Source: Powellomyces hirtus (Eukaryota; Chytridiomycota; Chytridiomycetes; Spizellomycetales; Powellomycetaceae). From it: a DNA stretch of 64,000 nucleotides. Below, in pieces: positions 45,039 through 55,691 of the stretch; position 1 is the stretch's first letter, and each line of letters starts with the position of its first letter. The DNA lies in contig JAHLKG010000001.1 in the NCBI GenBank assembly GCA_025526995.1, positions 1,736,001-1,800,000 of the forward strand, written 5' to 3'. The position numbers and the translations under genes were made by a program. Below the pieces are notes generated by a model. That model was not told the DNA's origin, ran no database searches, and was given only the letters and a program-made list of their open reading frames with translations.

Positions 45039-45537
45039 TCACGCTTGCTTGGATGCCTGCTCTTCTTCGGCCGCTGCGGACAGATCGCCAGCAAGGGATC
45101 TGGGCTTGATTCTGAACGGAATGGATGAGAGGTTAGGCTACCACAAAATGACAGAGTGGGAGCAGGGTGGATGGGTTGAGTGGGGAACTTACTTGCTTAG
45201 AAGGTGGTTGCGCTTGGCTTCCACCTTCTTGGTTGCGGGCGACATGAGATTGTCGGTTGGGCTACGGAATTGACCGCTGTAGAACGAAACCAAAACAAGC
45301 AGTGAACGGTCAGATATCCGTACCCCAGAGAGAGACCCCTCTGCCGTTCCCAAATCTCGCTGCACCAGGGGAAGCAATGATTTTGTTCTTCTCCTCTTAC
45401 CCAGACTTCTGGAATTTTCCCAGCGGATGCTTGCTCGAGAATTGTGGTTTCGGGATCTCTTTCGACTCTTGTGGACCCTGCTGCTGCTGCTGCTGCTGTT
45501 GGTCCTCTACAATCTGGTCTGGCTGGTCGGAAAGCAT
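45039..45537 (-). CDS. Spo12-like small cell-cycle protein
   Basis: Three exons, 45401-45537, 45193-45276 and 45039-45111, give 97 residues. The central block GGQFRSPTDNLMSPATKKVE resembles the conserved Spo12 motif (SPTDxLMSPxTxKL), which is phosphorylated and needed for mitotic exit in yeasts. Upstream is a Gln run (QQQQQQQGPQESKEIP) and a basic patch (SSKHPLGKFQKSGG); downstream NHLLSKIKPRSLAGDLSAAA and an acidic/Gln tail. The apparent longer open frame from 45664 is in another frame and does not reach the motif exon in phase; the ATG at 45537 does, with the splice at phase 2. Both introns have GTAAGA/GTAAGT donors. Confidence 0.6.
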
Positions 45538-45981
45538 TATAGGTATGTGGGTGTGGTGTAGCGTGTTTTGGATGGAAAGTGAGATTGAGTGGGGATCTAG
45601 GTTTTAAGATGCGTGGAGAAGCAGCCATGGCGTTGCTTGTCCGAGGAGCTGACGCGATGAGCAAAACGCGCGTCCGACGTCCGACTGATGAAGTGAGGCT
45701 GGTCTACCCTCGTGTTTGACGAGTATGAGAGATAGCGGGGGAGGGGTCTGTGCTTGCTGGAGAGTAGGTGGACTAGCGGTATAGAGAGGTGTGACGGTTG
45801 GACATTCCTGCAACATCTGGCAAGCTTGTTTTATTTGTAACGTATCGACCAAGCTGATTACAAGACCTGCACAATCAGGCGCTCATTTATACAGAGCGTC
45901 TGAGCGCAACATCAAGACCCGACACAAGCCTCGCAAAACCTTCCTGCAACTAACGAACCTATAAAACTACATGAGGAAACA
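45538..45981. other. Spacer between Spo12-like and GFA genes
   Basis: About 440 bases that carry the Spo12-like promoter and the 3' end of the GFA-domain gene. No protein-like frame or RNA gene seen. Confidence 0.35.
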
Positions 45982-46836
45982 TCACTCAATCCACCACCCA
46001 TTCTTCTTATGCGTATCTTCAATCGAATCTTCTGGGTACGTATCATACATAACATCCTTCTCGCCAACATTGTCGGCACCTGCCGCCCATTGGGGTTTGT
46101 TGTCGAGAAAGATGCATGTGTTGATCGGGGGGCGGGGTAGGTCAGTGTCAATGGCTGAGGCGAAGGGGTAGATCTGAAGGGAGGGAAATGTGATTGGAAG
46201 GGTTGTCTCCGTCGTGCCAGGGTTTGAGAGGGGGGGGGGGGGGGGGGATGTATTTGCGTACCCATTGCTTGTAGGAGGGATCAGAGCCCCAAAGGCAGGA
46301 ACCACACTCACCGCAAAAGTTACGGTGGTTGGTGCTAGAATGTGGTGTCCAAAAGGAAAGATCGTCAGAATGAACGTGACTTTGCGACCTGGAAGACTTT
46401 ACAAGTCTTACCTAAGGGCTCCATCGGGGTTCTTTGCCCTGTATACTCTTTCATACCAAGTCAGCCACGAGGTGACCTCCGCTTAATGGTTTGAGCACTT
46501 GATACCTACTTGACATGTTCCTTGCCCTCGACCACTAAACTATCAGCCTGATACGGGAGGTTTAGACAAGAGCACGTCACGGTTGTTGTACTAGAACGGC
46601 AGGATCAGATGCTTTATACCTGAGCCATGATATTAATGGCATAACCGCCTCCTCCCGCGGTCTTGCGACAAATCGAGCTGTTTATTCCAAAACCGCCAAT
46701 CAGCGTCGTCATCGATCAGTAAACTTGTGGAACAACAAAGGAAAGCTCACCAGTAGCATCGCATATAAGGGTATGGTGTGTGAGACTTGCACTTGAATGA
46801 GATTTTGCCGCAGTGGCAAGAGCCTTGTATATCCAT
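45982..46836 (-). CDS. GFA-domain (glutathione-dependent formaldehyde-activating-like) protein
   Basis: Six exons spliced in frame: MDIQGSCHCGKISFKCKSHT ... MRCYCSICRKTAGGGGY, INIMAQADSLVVEGKEHVK, VYRAKNPDGAL, TNHRNFCGECGSCLWGSDP, and IYPFASAIDTDLPRPPINT with HIFLDxKPxW-like CIFLDNKPQWA. Zinc ligands of the fold are visible: CHCG near the start, CSIC in the second exon, and FCGECGS in the fifth. The ending SIEDTHKKNGW is typical. The family takes part in formaldehyde or related thiol chemistry; the exact substrate is not determined by sequence. About 180-190 residues, the usual size. The intron before the last exon holds a run of about 20 C on the coding strand. Confidence 0.85.
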
Positions 46837-47097
46837 CGTTTTGTTTGAGACGAGTGGGAGGAATATGTTGCGAGTGTGGGGAAAAATTCTAGCCAAGTGC
46901 GATGGAAGGAAGGAAGGGGTGTGAGGAGCGCGTGGCGCCAAATGACCAAAGTGGCTTTTCCCGTCCAAGCCTCACCTGCCAGCACTTTACTGAGTTGCTG
47001 CGAAATGAGACATTAGCATTTGCGCACTGGACGCACAGACGCTAGAGACCCTTCATCTCTCAGTCACGCCTTGCCCTGGATAAGGTTCCCGCTGGCT
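46837..47097. promoter_or_regulatory. Divergent promoter between GFA gene and HDA1
   Basis: Only 261 bases separate the two start codons, so the promoters overlap. An open frame extending the GFA gene upstream (to 46968/46985) contains no conserved residues and is treated as leader. Confidence 0.45.
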
Positions 47098-50000
47098 ATG
47101 CAGGTATGCATTACGGCCGTTCACAGCCCTTCAATCACAAACACTTACCAAAACACGCTCTAGCAATCGGCGGATCTGCCAGATATACAACCCTATGAAT
47201 CCTCCCTCTACAACCCACCGTTGACGTTCATCGGAGAAGCAAGCTTCCTCGGCAACGAACTTGGAGAAGCAGTTCAATATGCTGCACCTGTGCCACACAA
47301 CGCCACGCCGCCGAAGGACAATGTGATGAGCAACGGGTTCTTTGACGCGGACGAGCCTATGGACTCGATTCTGCACAATGGGGATGTCCCAACAGTAACA
47401 TTAGAAGAGTTCGGCTGTGAACCGGAATCACCGATGGAGGTTGTGGCGGGGCCTGGCATTGAAACGGAACCTGTCATGCCCGTGATTCCTGCCGTGCCGT
47501 TAACCCGTGAGAAGAAAATCACAGGTCTATTCTACGACGCGCGACTCCTCGAACACCAAAACCTGTTCTGCAACCCAGCCGACGAGCACGACTACCCCGA
47601 AACACCGCAGCGGATAAAATGTGCGTTCGAGGAGTTGCAGAGGATCGGTCTGGCTGCGCGATGCCATAGAGTGGCATCGCGTGAGGCTACCATTGACGAA
47701 TTGAGTCTGGTCCATACGCAGACCCATATTTCGGACATATCGAATACTGCTGGTAAGGCCATATCATGACATTGATAAGTGGTCAACCTACCGTGTGTGA
47801 TGCTTTCTGTTTAACAGAGATGGATCGCGCTGACTTGAAGATAGTGTCGACACGGTACCGTGACGTCTACTTCTCGCCATCTACCGCGCATGCGGCGCGT
47901 TTGTCGTGCGGCGGGGCGATCGCGGTGTCGGAGGCTGTATGGAATGGCGGGTTTCGGAATACAGTAGCGCTGATAAGGTACACCAGCGTCTTTCAGATGA
48001 CCACGAGTGCGTACGTGACTTCTCAATGAAGTTGACATTACATAGACCGCCGGGACATCATGCGGAGACAACGAAGGCGATGTGAGTTCTACGCACTCAG
48101 TCAGGAGAATCGCAAACGATGATGGCATGCTTATTTTTTTATGTAGGGGCTTTTGTATATATAACAACGTGGCTGTTGCCGCGAAAGTGCTTCAACGCGC
48201 TCACGACGCGAAGCGTATCATGATTTTGGATTGGGACGTTCATCATGGTATGCCTGTTTCGGTTCAGTTGAAGATCAACATTGTTGTTTATGAATATTCT
48301 GCTAGGCAACGGTACTCAGAAAGTATTCTACAATGACCCGACTGTTTTGTACGTCAGCATTCACCGATTCGATGACGGGAAATACTTCCCGTATTTGACT
48401 GTCGGAGGAATGGAGTTTACAGGAGGCAAGGGGGCTGAAGGCCGGTACGTTGTGACATACAACCCAATGCTACAATGCCCGGTTGCATCATAGCTAACTT
48501 TGATGATATTAGAAATGTAAACGTCCCATGGCCCGGCCCCGGCATGACAGATGCCGACTACCTGCACGCGTTCCACAACATCATCATGCCCATCGCGTAC
48601 GAGTTCAATCCCGAGATAATCGTAGGTATTTGCACCAAACACAATTGGGGTTAATAACAGTCGTTTCACCCTTTTACCCGCACAGTGTCGGCCGGTTTCG
48701 ACGCCGCGGACAAGGACCCGTTGGGCAACTGTCACGTCTCCCCCGCGGGGTACGCACATATGACCCATCAATTGATGAGTCTTGCCAAAGGGAAGGTGGT
48801 GATTTGTCTCGAGGTATATAAACACACTGGCCTCCGTTCCATACCTTTCTCTGAAAAGCAAAATTGATTTGTTTGGCTTCCCCAGGGCGGATACCGCCTC
48901 GACGCCGTCGCAAACTCCATTGCCGCCGTGACATCCACATTACTGGGCGACCCCCCCGAGCCCCTGGATACCACCCTGAAACCTAGCCTGAGCTGCATTA
49001 AGGTCGTGCAGCAGGTCAGGGAACTACAGTCCCGTTTCTGGAGGTCGCTGTTGCCGTCGTACCCAATGGAAAGTCCGCTGGTGCAGAGACCTATTGTGTC
49101 GATGTCGGGTAGGCATAGCGTGCTTCTCGATCGATGTATATGAGATACTGATACCGACGTCTTGGGTAGCCATTCTCGCGGGGTACAGGAGATATTATCT
49201 TTCTGAAACACTGAATCTTGAGCATCACGATATAAAGGATAAAGACCTTAGCGCGTTTGCCGGGCAGATACATACAAGGTATATGCCGACGCGTAAATAT
49301 GTCATTCTCGTAATGCGCTCTAACCCCAGTTGTGTTTCTCAAACTAGTAAAAACCTTCAAAGCCACCGAGGATTTCTGTTCATATTCGTGCACAGGAGGT
49401 AAGCCATACCTCAGAAGTCATTCAATTGTGTCTCTCCATTAACGCATTGTTTTCCGTAGTTTCCATGATGCCAGGTACGTTTGCCTCCCTCTAGATCAGC
49501 ACACCAAAGAGCCAGTCTTCATATGTGTGCTATAACGCAGAGGGCGACTAGACGCGCACATCAATACCCTGCGCCTTGACGAGACTTATGTGGTAAGAGC
49601 ATTGGTATCCAACACTACCATTACCACGCAAAAAGACGAACCATTCCATTATCGCTCCCAGCACACGCCAACAAATCGGTACCTGGAAGACATCACGCGG
49701 GGAGGCCACGCGGTGATTGACATTGATGTGAATTTGGGCGAGATGCCCGAGGTAAAGCAGGCGTGAGACAAGATTCCGAGGGGTCGTTACCTGATTGTGA
49801 CAAATGCTTTTGTTTTGTGATTTAGTTTGAGCGTGGACACCTCGTCAAGGAGGCGACAAAGTACGCGTGGGATTATTTGGGCCGGCATTGCCCCGCCAGT
49901 CGGATCTTTTTGATTGGTGCAGATTTGGGCGCGTTTGCGTTGACGAATCTCTTGTCTACGCGCCGTACGTTTGTGCATATTTTCCTATACATTCCGGCCC

Positions 50001-50915
50001 CACGCTCTTTCAAAACTGATCCATTGTTTTTCTACAGCTGTTTTACAAGACCGAACCTTGGCGGCCATTATGATGATCTCAAAGGGCGCCGTCCCCGCTG
50101 TACACGTTTCGTACGCTGACCGGTATTTTGATGTACGTTCTGTCCCTGCCTAGTTCACATCCCCAGCTCCCCCCGCGCTTTTTATTTTTTTTATGTTCAT
50201 ACCCTCCTCTCGTTTTTAGATTTCCCGCGTCTTCACATGGTCTCCGAACCCCAAAGGCCGATCCATCAGCACGCGTCGCAACTACGGACGCTGCTTTTCG
50301 GCGGGACCCCAACCCAACGACGACGACGACGACGACGACACGGCTAGCTCGATGTTACTCGACGACCTGCGCGTCCGCATGTTTGCGTTCATTGCGCGAC
50401 GCGTCGGGAACGAGTATGTGAGGCAGGTGGAGAGTAGCAAGAGACCAGAGACAAGACCCAAACTAAAAGCAGAACAGCCACATCAACAACATCAAACGAT
50501 ACTTCCCTCCCCACACAAAACTCACCTGGTTATCGAAATTAACAGCAGATCACCCGTGGCGAAAAAACGACCGCTACCATCGTCCTTCCAATCCTCATCC
50601 ATACCTCCAACAACGCACTCAAATGGTGGCCATGTTGGGAGTGGACCACCGCTTACGCACCCTCCCTCGCGGACCCATCCCATTTCAACATTGGCAGCGA
50701 GATTGGAACACAAACAACAACAACAACAACAGCACAAGCAACAACGGGTTCATGCAGCACCCATCGTACAAGTGACTACTACTGCAAACCCACCCGCTAC
50801 AGCAAAGCGTGGGCAGGCAACAGTGGTGGCGGCATCATCTCCACCCGGACTTTCGCCATCTGAATCCGAATCGGGGAGTGGGGCCAATGTACTCTGGGTC
50901 GTTCATTCCAGATGA
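47098..50915 (+). CDS. HDA1: Class II histone deacetylase with Arb2 C-terminal domain, HDA1/Clr3
   Basis: More than ten exons. The first coding exon is six bases (Met-Gln, 47098-47103), then 47164 to about 47752. The catalytic domain shows [81 protein letters not shown] and [10 protein letters not shown], with the paired His and the Asp/His zinc ligands intact. A class II-specific P.TP.R start is present. Downstream is the Arb2-like alpha/beta domain ([55 protein letters not shown]) that yeast Hda1/Clr3 also carry. A Gln/His-rich disordered tail ends the protein. In fission yeast Clr3 works with Mit1 in SHREC; a Mit1-like remodeller lies 14 kb to the left. Confidence 0.92.
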
Positions 50916-51202
50916 AATAAATAACCTAGCAGCGTTTTTTCTTTTCTTTTTTTTTTTTGCATGCGCCATTATATATCCTTGTCAGAATTTCTTTTCTCTT
51001 TCCCCCCGTATCTCACACACAGATGTTACGATTACAGCTACAGGTCTAGCATAGGAAGGAGAGCAGTAGACACGCGGGGGTGGGGGGGGGGGGTGAGAGG
51101 GGCGGGTGATTTACTATGAATGATGGTACGCAAAAAAGGAAAACAAAAAAAAAAAAAAAAAACAGGGCAAAAGCAAGCTGGGGCGCACAAGTTTTATATT
51201 TT
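50916..51202. other. Convergent 3' region with homopolymer tracts
   Basis: Between the stop codons of HDA1 and the oxidase gene, three homopolymer tracts occur: T at about 50938-50958, G at about 51073-51094 (broken by one T), and A at about 51146-51162. No gene seen. Confidence 0.5.
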
Positions 51203-52886
51203 TCACAGTCGGGCAGAGTGCGCCTCGGTTCTCTCACGGGGACTCTCACGCAGATGGCCCAACTCGGCCTCCATGATCCGCAACACGGTCGCGGCGCAGC
51301 CATACGAGCTCTGGTATCCATACCCGCCATGGCCGTAATTATGGACCAGCAAGACGCGGCGGCCTCTGTGATGTTTCCACTCTGCGTCGCATCGCACGCC
51401 GCCGACGCGGGTGGGTCTCAGGCCGACCTTCTGGTTGACCACATCGAGCTGTTTCCCATTCGGCACCAGTTCGGGGCAGATGGCCAGACAGCGTTCGACA
51501 ATGCTGGCGGCCGTGGTGGGGTCCGGGGTGAGGGAATCGTTGTTGGCCTGGTACGTGCCGCCCAGCACGACAATGCCGTCGTCGCGCGGGATGATGTACG
51601 TAAAGTCCTCATGCACGCTGCCGAGTTTGGTGACCGTGTGGCGCACGTGGGGGGCGCGCACGTGCACCGTTTGCCCGCGGGTTGGGTAGACGTGGGTGTC
51701 GGCGACGCCGGCGAGGGTGCGCGCGCCGAACCCTGTGCAGTTGATGATGATGTCGGGTTGGTCCGGTTGGTGGTGGTGCTGGTGGGTGGTGGTTGAGGGT
51801 GTCGTAGTGGTGGGGAAGGTGGAGGGGAGGGTGAATGCGTCGTCAATGTGGGTGAGGGTGCGCGTGAGGGTTGTTCCGCCTAGAGCGCGGAATTTTTCAA
51901 GGAGCCAGAGGAGGTATTTGGGGACGTTGATACAGACTGAGGAAGGGGGGGGGGGGGGGGGGGGCTCATAGTCAGATCAAGTTGTTCAACAGTAACCGAG
52001 GTTTGTGTCGGGCCACGAGCGCAAGACAATACCTGTCTCATACGATATTCCAAACTCGCAGGTCGCAGGGAGGGCGTCCTTTTCCAGGCGCTTGTATTTC
52101 GGCATGAACCGGGCAAAGAAGGGGTCTTCCCACGATTCGGGTTCCTGGGCCCAAAACTCATATCCTACAGGAGTCACACACACACACATCACACATTTCA
52201 GCCCCTCGTCCAACTTTTGTTTGCCGATGATGAATGCGTAAAAATATGACGCGCCTCACCTGGCGTGATCATGAGCCCCGTCCCCGGGACGGTGCAGAGC
52301 TGAATCAGGGCTTTGAAGGTGACTTCATCCCATTCTGTGTTGTCATTGTTAGGAGGCGTTGATGTATTTATGGGTTAGCGGATGAGAGAAATCTACCTTG
52401 TAGCCGGTAGTCGTCCTTTTCTGCGAAACTTCTCCAGTGCGCTCCCGCCGCTAGAAAGACGGGGACGTATGAGTTAGCCATTGAAAATCAGAGGAGCGCC
52501 TCGCCGGACACCCCGGGTGGATGTCCATTCGTTTTCCATCGAAGTCACGCTACTCAATTTCCACTATTCCAAGCCTTACTTGGTGATGTATATGTCGGGT
52601 CAGCGTCCGGGTTGGTCGGAAACGCTCGACTTATTATCGTCACGTTATATCCCTGTGCCTGCAGCACGCTATCGCAAAACCATGCAATCAGCAACCAATC
52701 CACGCCCTTTTCGAGGATACAAAGTCTTAAAACTCTACCAAGCTGGAAAGAATAAATGGGTCTAAGAACATGTCCCTACTGGAGCAAATATGCTTGGTTC
52801 TGAATAGATAAGCTTTTTATACCTGTAGTGAGCCCCACGACGCCTGCGCCGAGGACAGTGACCGACGACCGTTTTCCCCGTGCCAT
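51203..52886 (-). CDS. FAD-dependent D-amino-acid oxidase
   Basis: About six exons. The first encodes MARGKRSSVTVLGAGVVGLTTG with the GxGxxG dinucleotide-binding motif. Then VLQAQGYNVTIISRAFPTNP, WRSFAEKDDYRLQ, EWDEVTFKALIQL, YEFWAQEPESWEDPFFARFMP and a C-terminal FAD-closing part: INCTGFGARTLAGVADTHVY, PTRGQTVHVRAP, FTYIIPRDDGIVVLGGTYQA, RVLLVHNYGHGGYGYQSSYG. These match D-amino-acid/D-aspartate oxidases, which deaminate D-amino acids with release of hydrogen peroxide. The protein ends SARL, a plausible variant of the peroxisome-targeting signal PTS1 (SKL type). The intron before the VCINVPKYLLWLL exon has a long C run just before its acceptor. Whether neutral or acidic D-amino acids are preferred cannot be told. 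Confidence 0.88.
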
Positions 52887-53871
52887 TTCAAAAGTGGACG
52901 TAGCGGAGGAAGAAGAGGGAAAATGGAAACGATTGGGAGGTAAAGCACAAGGGCAACACTAGGGGGAAGATCAGAGGTGATCTGACGCGTTATCTTTGTT
53001 GCCATGTTACCTTCCTCGTGGAACAATTGATATGTTCTTTCGGACAAAAAAGCCACATTAGCCACGTTTCTTGCTCAGAATTGGGATCAGTTGGCCTTGA
53101 AGAATGGAGACGTTATGCACTTGCCAGCGCCATGTCTTGTTGTTCAAAGTGTGACAAATACAATAAAGACGCTTAGAGGCGGAGACAATTGGGAATCCAT
53201 CTTTTTTGTGGTCGGCCGTCGAGCGGAGCGTTCTTGCCCAGATTTGACGCGATGGACTAGGGCGGGCGCAGGAAAGAAAAGCAAAAGCGAAAACTTCGTA
53301 GATGATTATGGCGGCGTTCAGTCAGTGTTGCGTAAACAGTAAACTTTCGGCCACTGCGAGCCACATTGCCTGTATACCCAAGGCCACCAATTCACGTGAC
53401 TTACGCAACCAAATACCTAAGGTAGTCCACCACACTTTTATCTGAGAAAAGCTCCAATAGCTGGGTTTCCTTATGAGATCAGCAACGTTTAGTGTTTACT
53501 CTTGACACCTCGCATGAAAACCAGAGGTCCCGCCTTTCAGCACCATAGAAGGATGTGTTCGAGAGGAAGCGCCCGACCACGCGGGATGTCTCACCGGTCT
53601 GGTGCGTCTTTCAGAGGCATTCTTACTGGTTCGACACCGAGAACAGGGAGGACTACGCGCGAGGACAAACAGTTATGCTACGCGTTCAAGTCGCGCGAGA
53701 CAAGAAGAAATTATCAATGTATTTCGCAAAAGACTGACAGTACAGGGAACTTGGTGGGTGGTATGCGGGATGAGGATCAGATCAGGGACTATACTAAGGG
53801 GGTTTATAACAGGCTACATATATACAGGAGGTCTCCGAACTTTAAAAGTCTCGCAGTGAAGGGATGGTGTC
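52887..53871. other. 1-kb region without recognised gene
   Basis: Open frames are short and not protein-like (one of 129 codons at 53502-53891 overlaps the next gene antisense). No TATA box, RNA gene or repeat noticed. It must hold the oxidase promoter and the 3' end of the following minus-strand gene. Confidence 0.35.
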
Positions 53872-54501
53872 TCAACAGGAGGATCGGATGAAAACCGGCG
53901 CAGCTGGCTTGACCGCAACAGAGGGATTGACGAATGGGTTGACCTTGGCCCTTTCCGTAGCGACCAGAGTGGAAGACTTCTGGATGGTCCGGGATGCAAG
54001 CTTGGCTGGCGTCACAGTCCCGGTCTGGCGTTGACCCTTGGGTGAGCATCGCCTGCTGTTTATCCTCGTTCCGTCAAACATGAGAGTTCCGGCGGTAGTG
54101 GGACATAATGGTGAATGCTGCGGCTTGGCCGCGGATTTGGTGTGGGAGGTGGAAGGCGGGATCTTTTTCGTCTTTGTCAAAGGCTGTGCGCGCTTGACGT
54201 TGGTTCGCGCACCATCAAACATGAGCATTCCAGCAGTGTACGCACACGGAGGCTTGGATTGCGGTTTGCGCTGCTCGTTTGTCTTGCCCTGCGACACGGA
54301 TGGGGTTGGCTTGACGGTCGTAGTGAGGCGATCGTCCAACATGAGCATTCCAGGGGTGGATGGGACGAGGGGCGTGGTGATTAGCGTTTCGGTGGAAGAT
54401 GTGGATGTCTCGCGGTTCATGCTGAAGAAACTACGGATGGTGCTGCCAGGGGTGCGCTTAGTGGCAACGCAGGTGGTAGAGGTGTTGGCAACAGTCGACA
54501 T
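53872..54501 (-). CDS. Protein with three GMLMFDG motifs, unrecognised
   Basis: Single-exon protein of 209 residues, disordered and rich in Thr/Ser/Lys/Pro. A short hydrophobic motif recurs three times: PGMLMLDDRLTTTVK (residues 50-64), AGMLMFDGARTNVKR (90-104) and AGTLMFDGTRINSRR (137-151), each followed by basic residues and a Pro. Elsewhere there are TPGSTIRSFFSMN (18-29), TPAKLASRTI, and one NPF (188-190), a possible EH-domain ligand. No family is recognised. The repeats look like docking motifs for one partner, separated by flexible 25-32-residue linkers. A TATAAAAG box lies about 105 bases upstream of the ATG, which supports a real, strongly expressed gene. Confidence 0.65.
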   Translation of the reverse strand: MSTVANTSTTCVATKRTPGSTIRSFFSMNRETSTSSTETLITTPLVPSTPGMLMLDDRLTTTVKPTPSVSQGKTNEQRKPQSKPPCAYTAGMLMFDGARTNVKRAQPLTKTKKIPPSTSHTKSAAKPQHSPLCPTTAGTLMFDGTRINSRRCSPKGQRQTGTVTPAKLASRTIQKSSTLVATERAKVNPFVNPSVAVKPAAPVFIRSSC

Positions 54502-54603
54502 TTCTGGGGGTATTCGGTGGGATTGCGATGGATACAGTTCGTGAGACTGAAGGTTCAGATGGGTGCGTGTGCAGGAAGGAGGGGAGACGGAATCCCCTCC
54601 TTC

Positions 54604-54611
54604 CTTTTATA
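54604..54611 (-). promoter_or_regulatory. TATA box of the GMLMFDG gene
   Basis: TATAAAAG on the minus strand, about 105 bases before the ATG at 54501. The same octamer precedes the ZIP transporter and the small heat-shock gene. Confidence 0.6.
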
Positions 54612-55568
54612 ACCGAACTAACTAGTTTACCAGGTTCATTCTCTTAATCATGACCCTAATCTCATGCTTGGGCATGCCCAGTCGAAATAAAGAAAAAAGT
54701 GGTGTTAAGAAAAAAAAGCATAGCGTCCATGATAGTGAATAAAGCGGAGTTTGCAAAGTCGCCCATGGAAATACTAGATATGGGGGCATGGGAGAGCAGT
54801 TGATTTATCGTGGGATGAGTCACACCAAAGTCATCCTGAATGTAGTACGGCCATGACGCAAATCCATGGAGTTCATCTTTCATCTGCGAGTTCACAGAGT
54901 CCCTCAGTCAATGGAGTCAGTCAATCCCATGGCGCATGTCTTCTTGAGTCTCTTTCCAAAAGTCTCCATGACTACATCTAGTCTCTCTCCACTGGCCATT
55001 GATGCTACATCTGGCACAGAGAAACGGGTGTGGCGTGAGCGAGCTCACGTGAAGTCCCGTGTTGCAGATGACGAACGAAAAAGGAGGGAAACATAACCTG
55101 TGAGGGACTCTGGACCGTCCCCCAAACAATGGGGTCATTGGAACCGCGACGTGACATCAGACAATGGAGGACTCGAATGTTGCGATCAGCAAAGGGCGGT
55201 GGTTGTGCGAAACCCAGTGATTCCTGTGCCTCCCATTCCATTGCCATAACCCATGAGTGCCTCACAACGCTGGCGTCCTCCATCACCTCCCATCTCTCTC
55301 CATCTCTTTTTTCCCGTCGATGGGGGCGTGGGTGTCCACGGTGAGACGAGAGTGATCCAACTACCCGGAAACACAACCGATGAGAGCCCCTTCCTCCCTT
55401 TTAGCGCTCCAACATGAGCGTTTTGACTAAGCGCACAGTCACCCTGTCAATCAAAACTTAAACGCGCGAGGCCCGCACGGGTTATGGCGACAGACGGGCG
55501 GATCCATCACACCCCCCCCAGGTTTTCTGCACACCAACCCACGTTGAGTTGAGGCCCTCACAGGTTGT
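54612..55568. other. Intergenic region between two outward-facing genes
   Basis: About 950 bases without a recognised gene between the GMLMFDG gene and the zinc transporter. Open frames on both strands here overlap each other and have no protein-like pattern. It probably carries upstream control elements of both genes. Confidence 0.35.
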
Positions 55569-55576
55569 TATAAAAG
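55569..55576 (+). promoter_or_regulatory. TATA box of the ZIP transporter gene
   Basis: TATAAAAG, 116 bases before the ATG at 55692, followed by a CT-rich leader (CCCCTTCCCCCTCTCCTCC) and a CACACACA run. Confidence 0.65.
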
Positions 55577-55691
55577 CAAACGGGTACCCTACACGCCCCT
55601 TCCCCCTCTCCTCCAGTCCCACTCCCCCTCCCACAACTCTACTGCTCCGTTTCTCCACCTCGCTCACACACACAGATCTACACACATAACT

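Noticed and set aside
45197..45664. 155-codon frame on the minus strand covering the Spo12-like locus
   Set aside because: It is out of phase with the conserved exon (SPTDNLMSP); the shorter spliced model is preferred.
53502..53891. 129-codon open frame on the plus strand
   Set aside because: It has no domain, overlaps the 3' end of the GMLMFDG gene on the opposite strand, and its composition is not protein-like.
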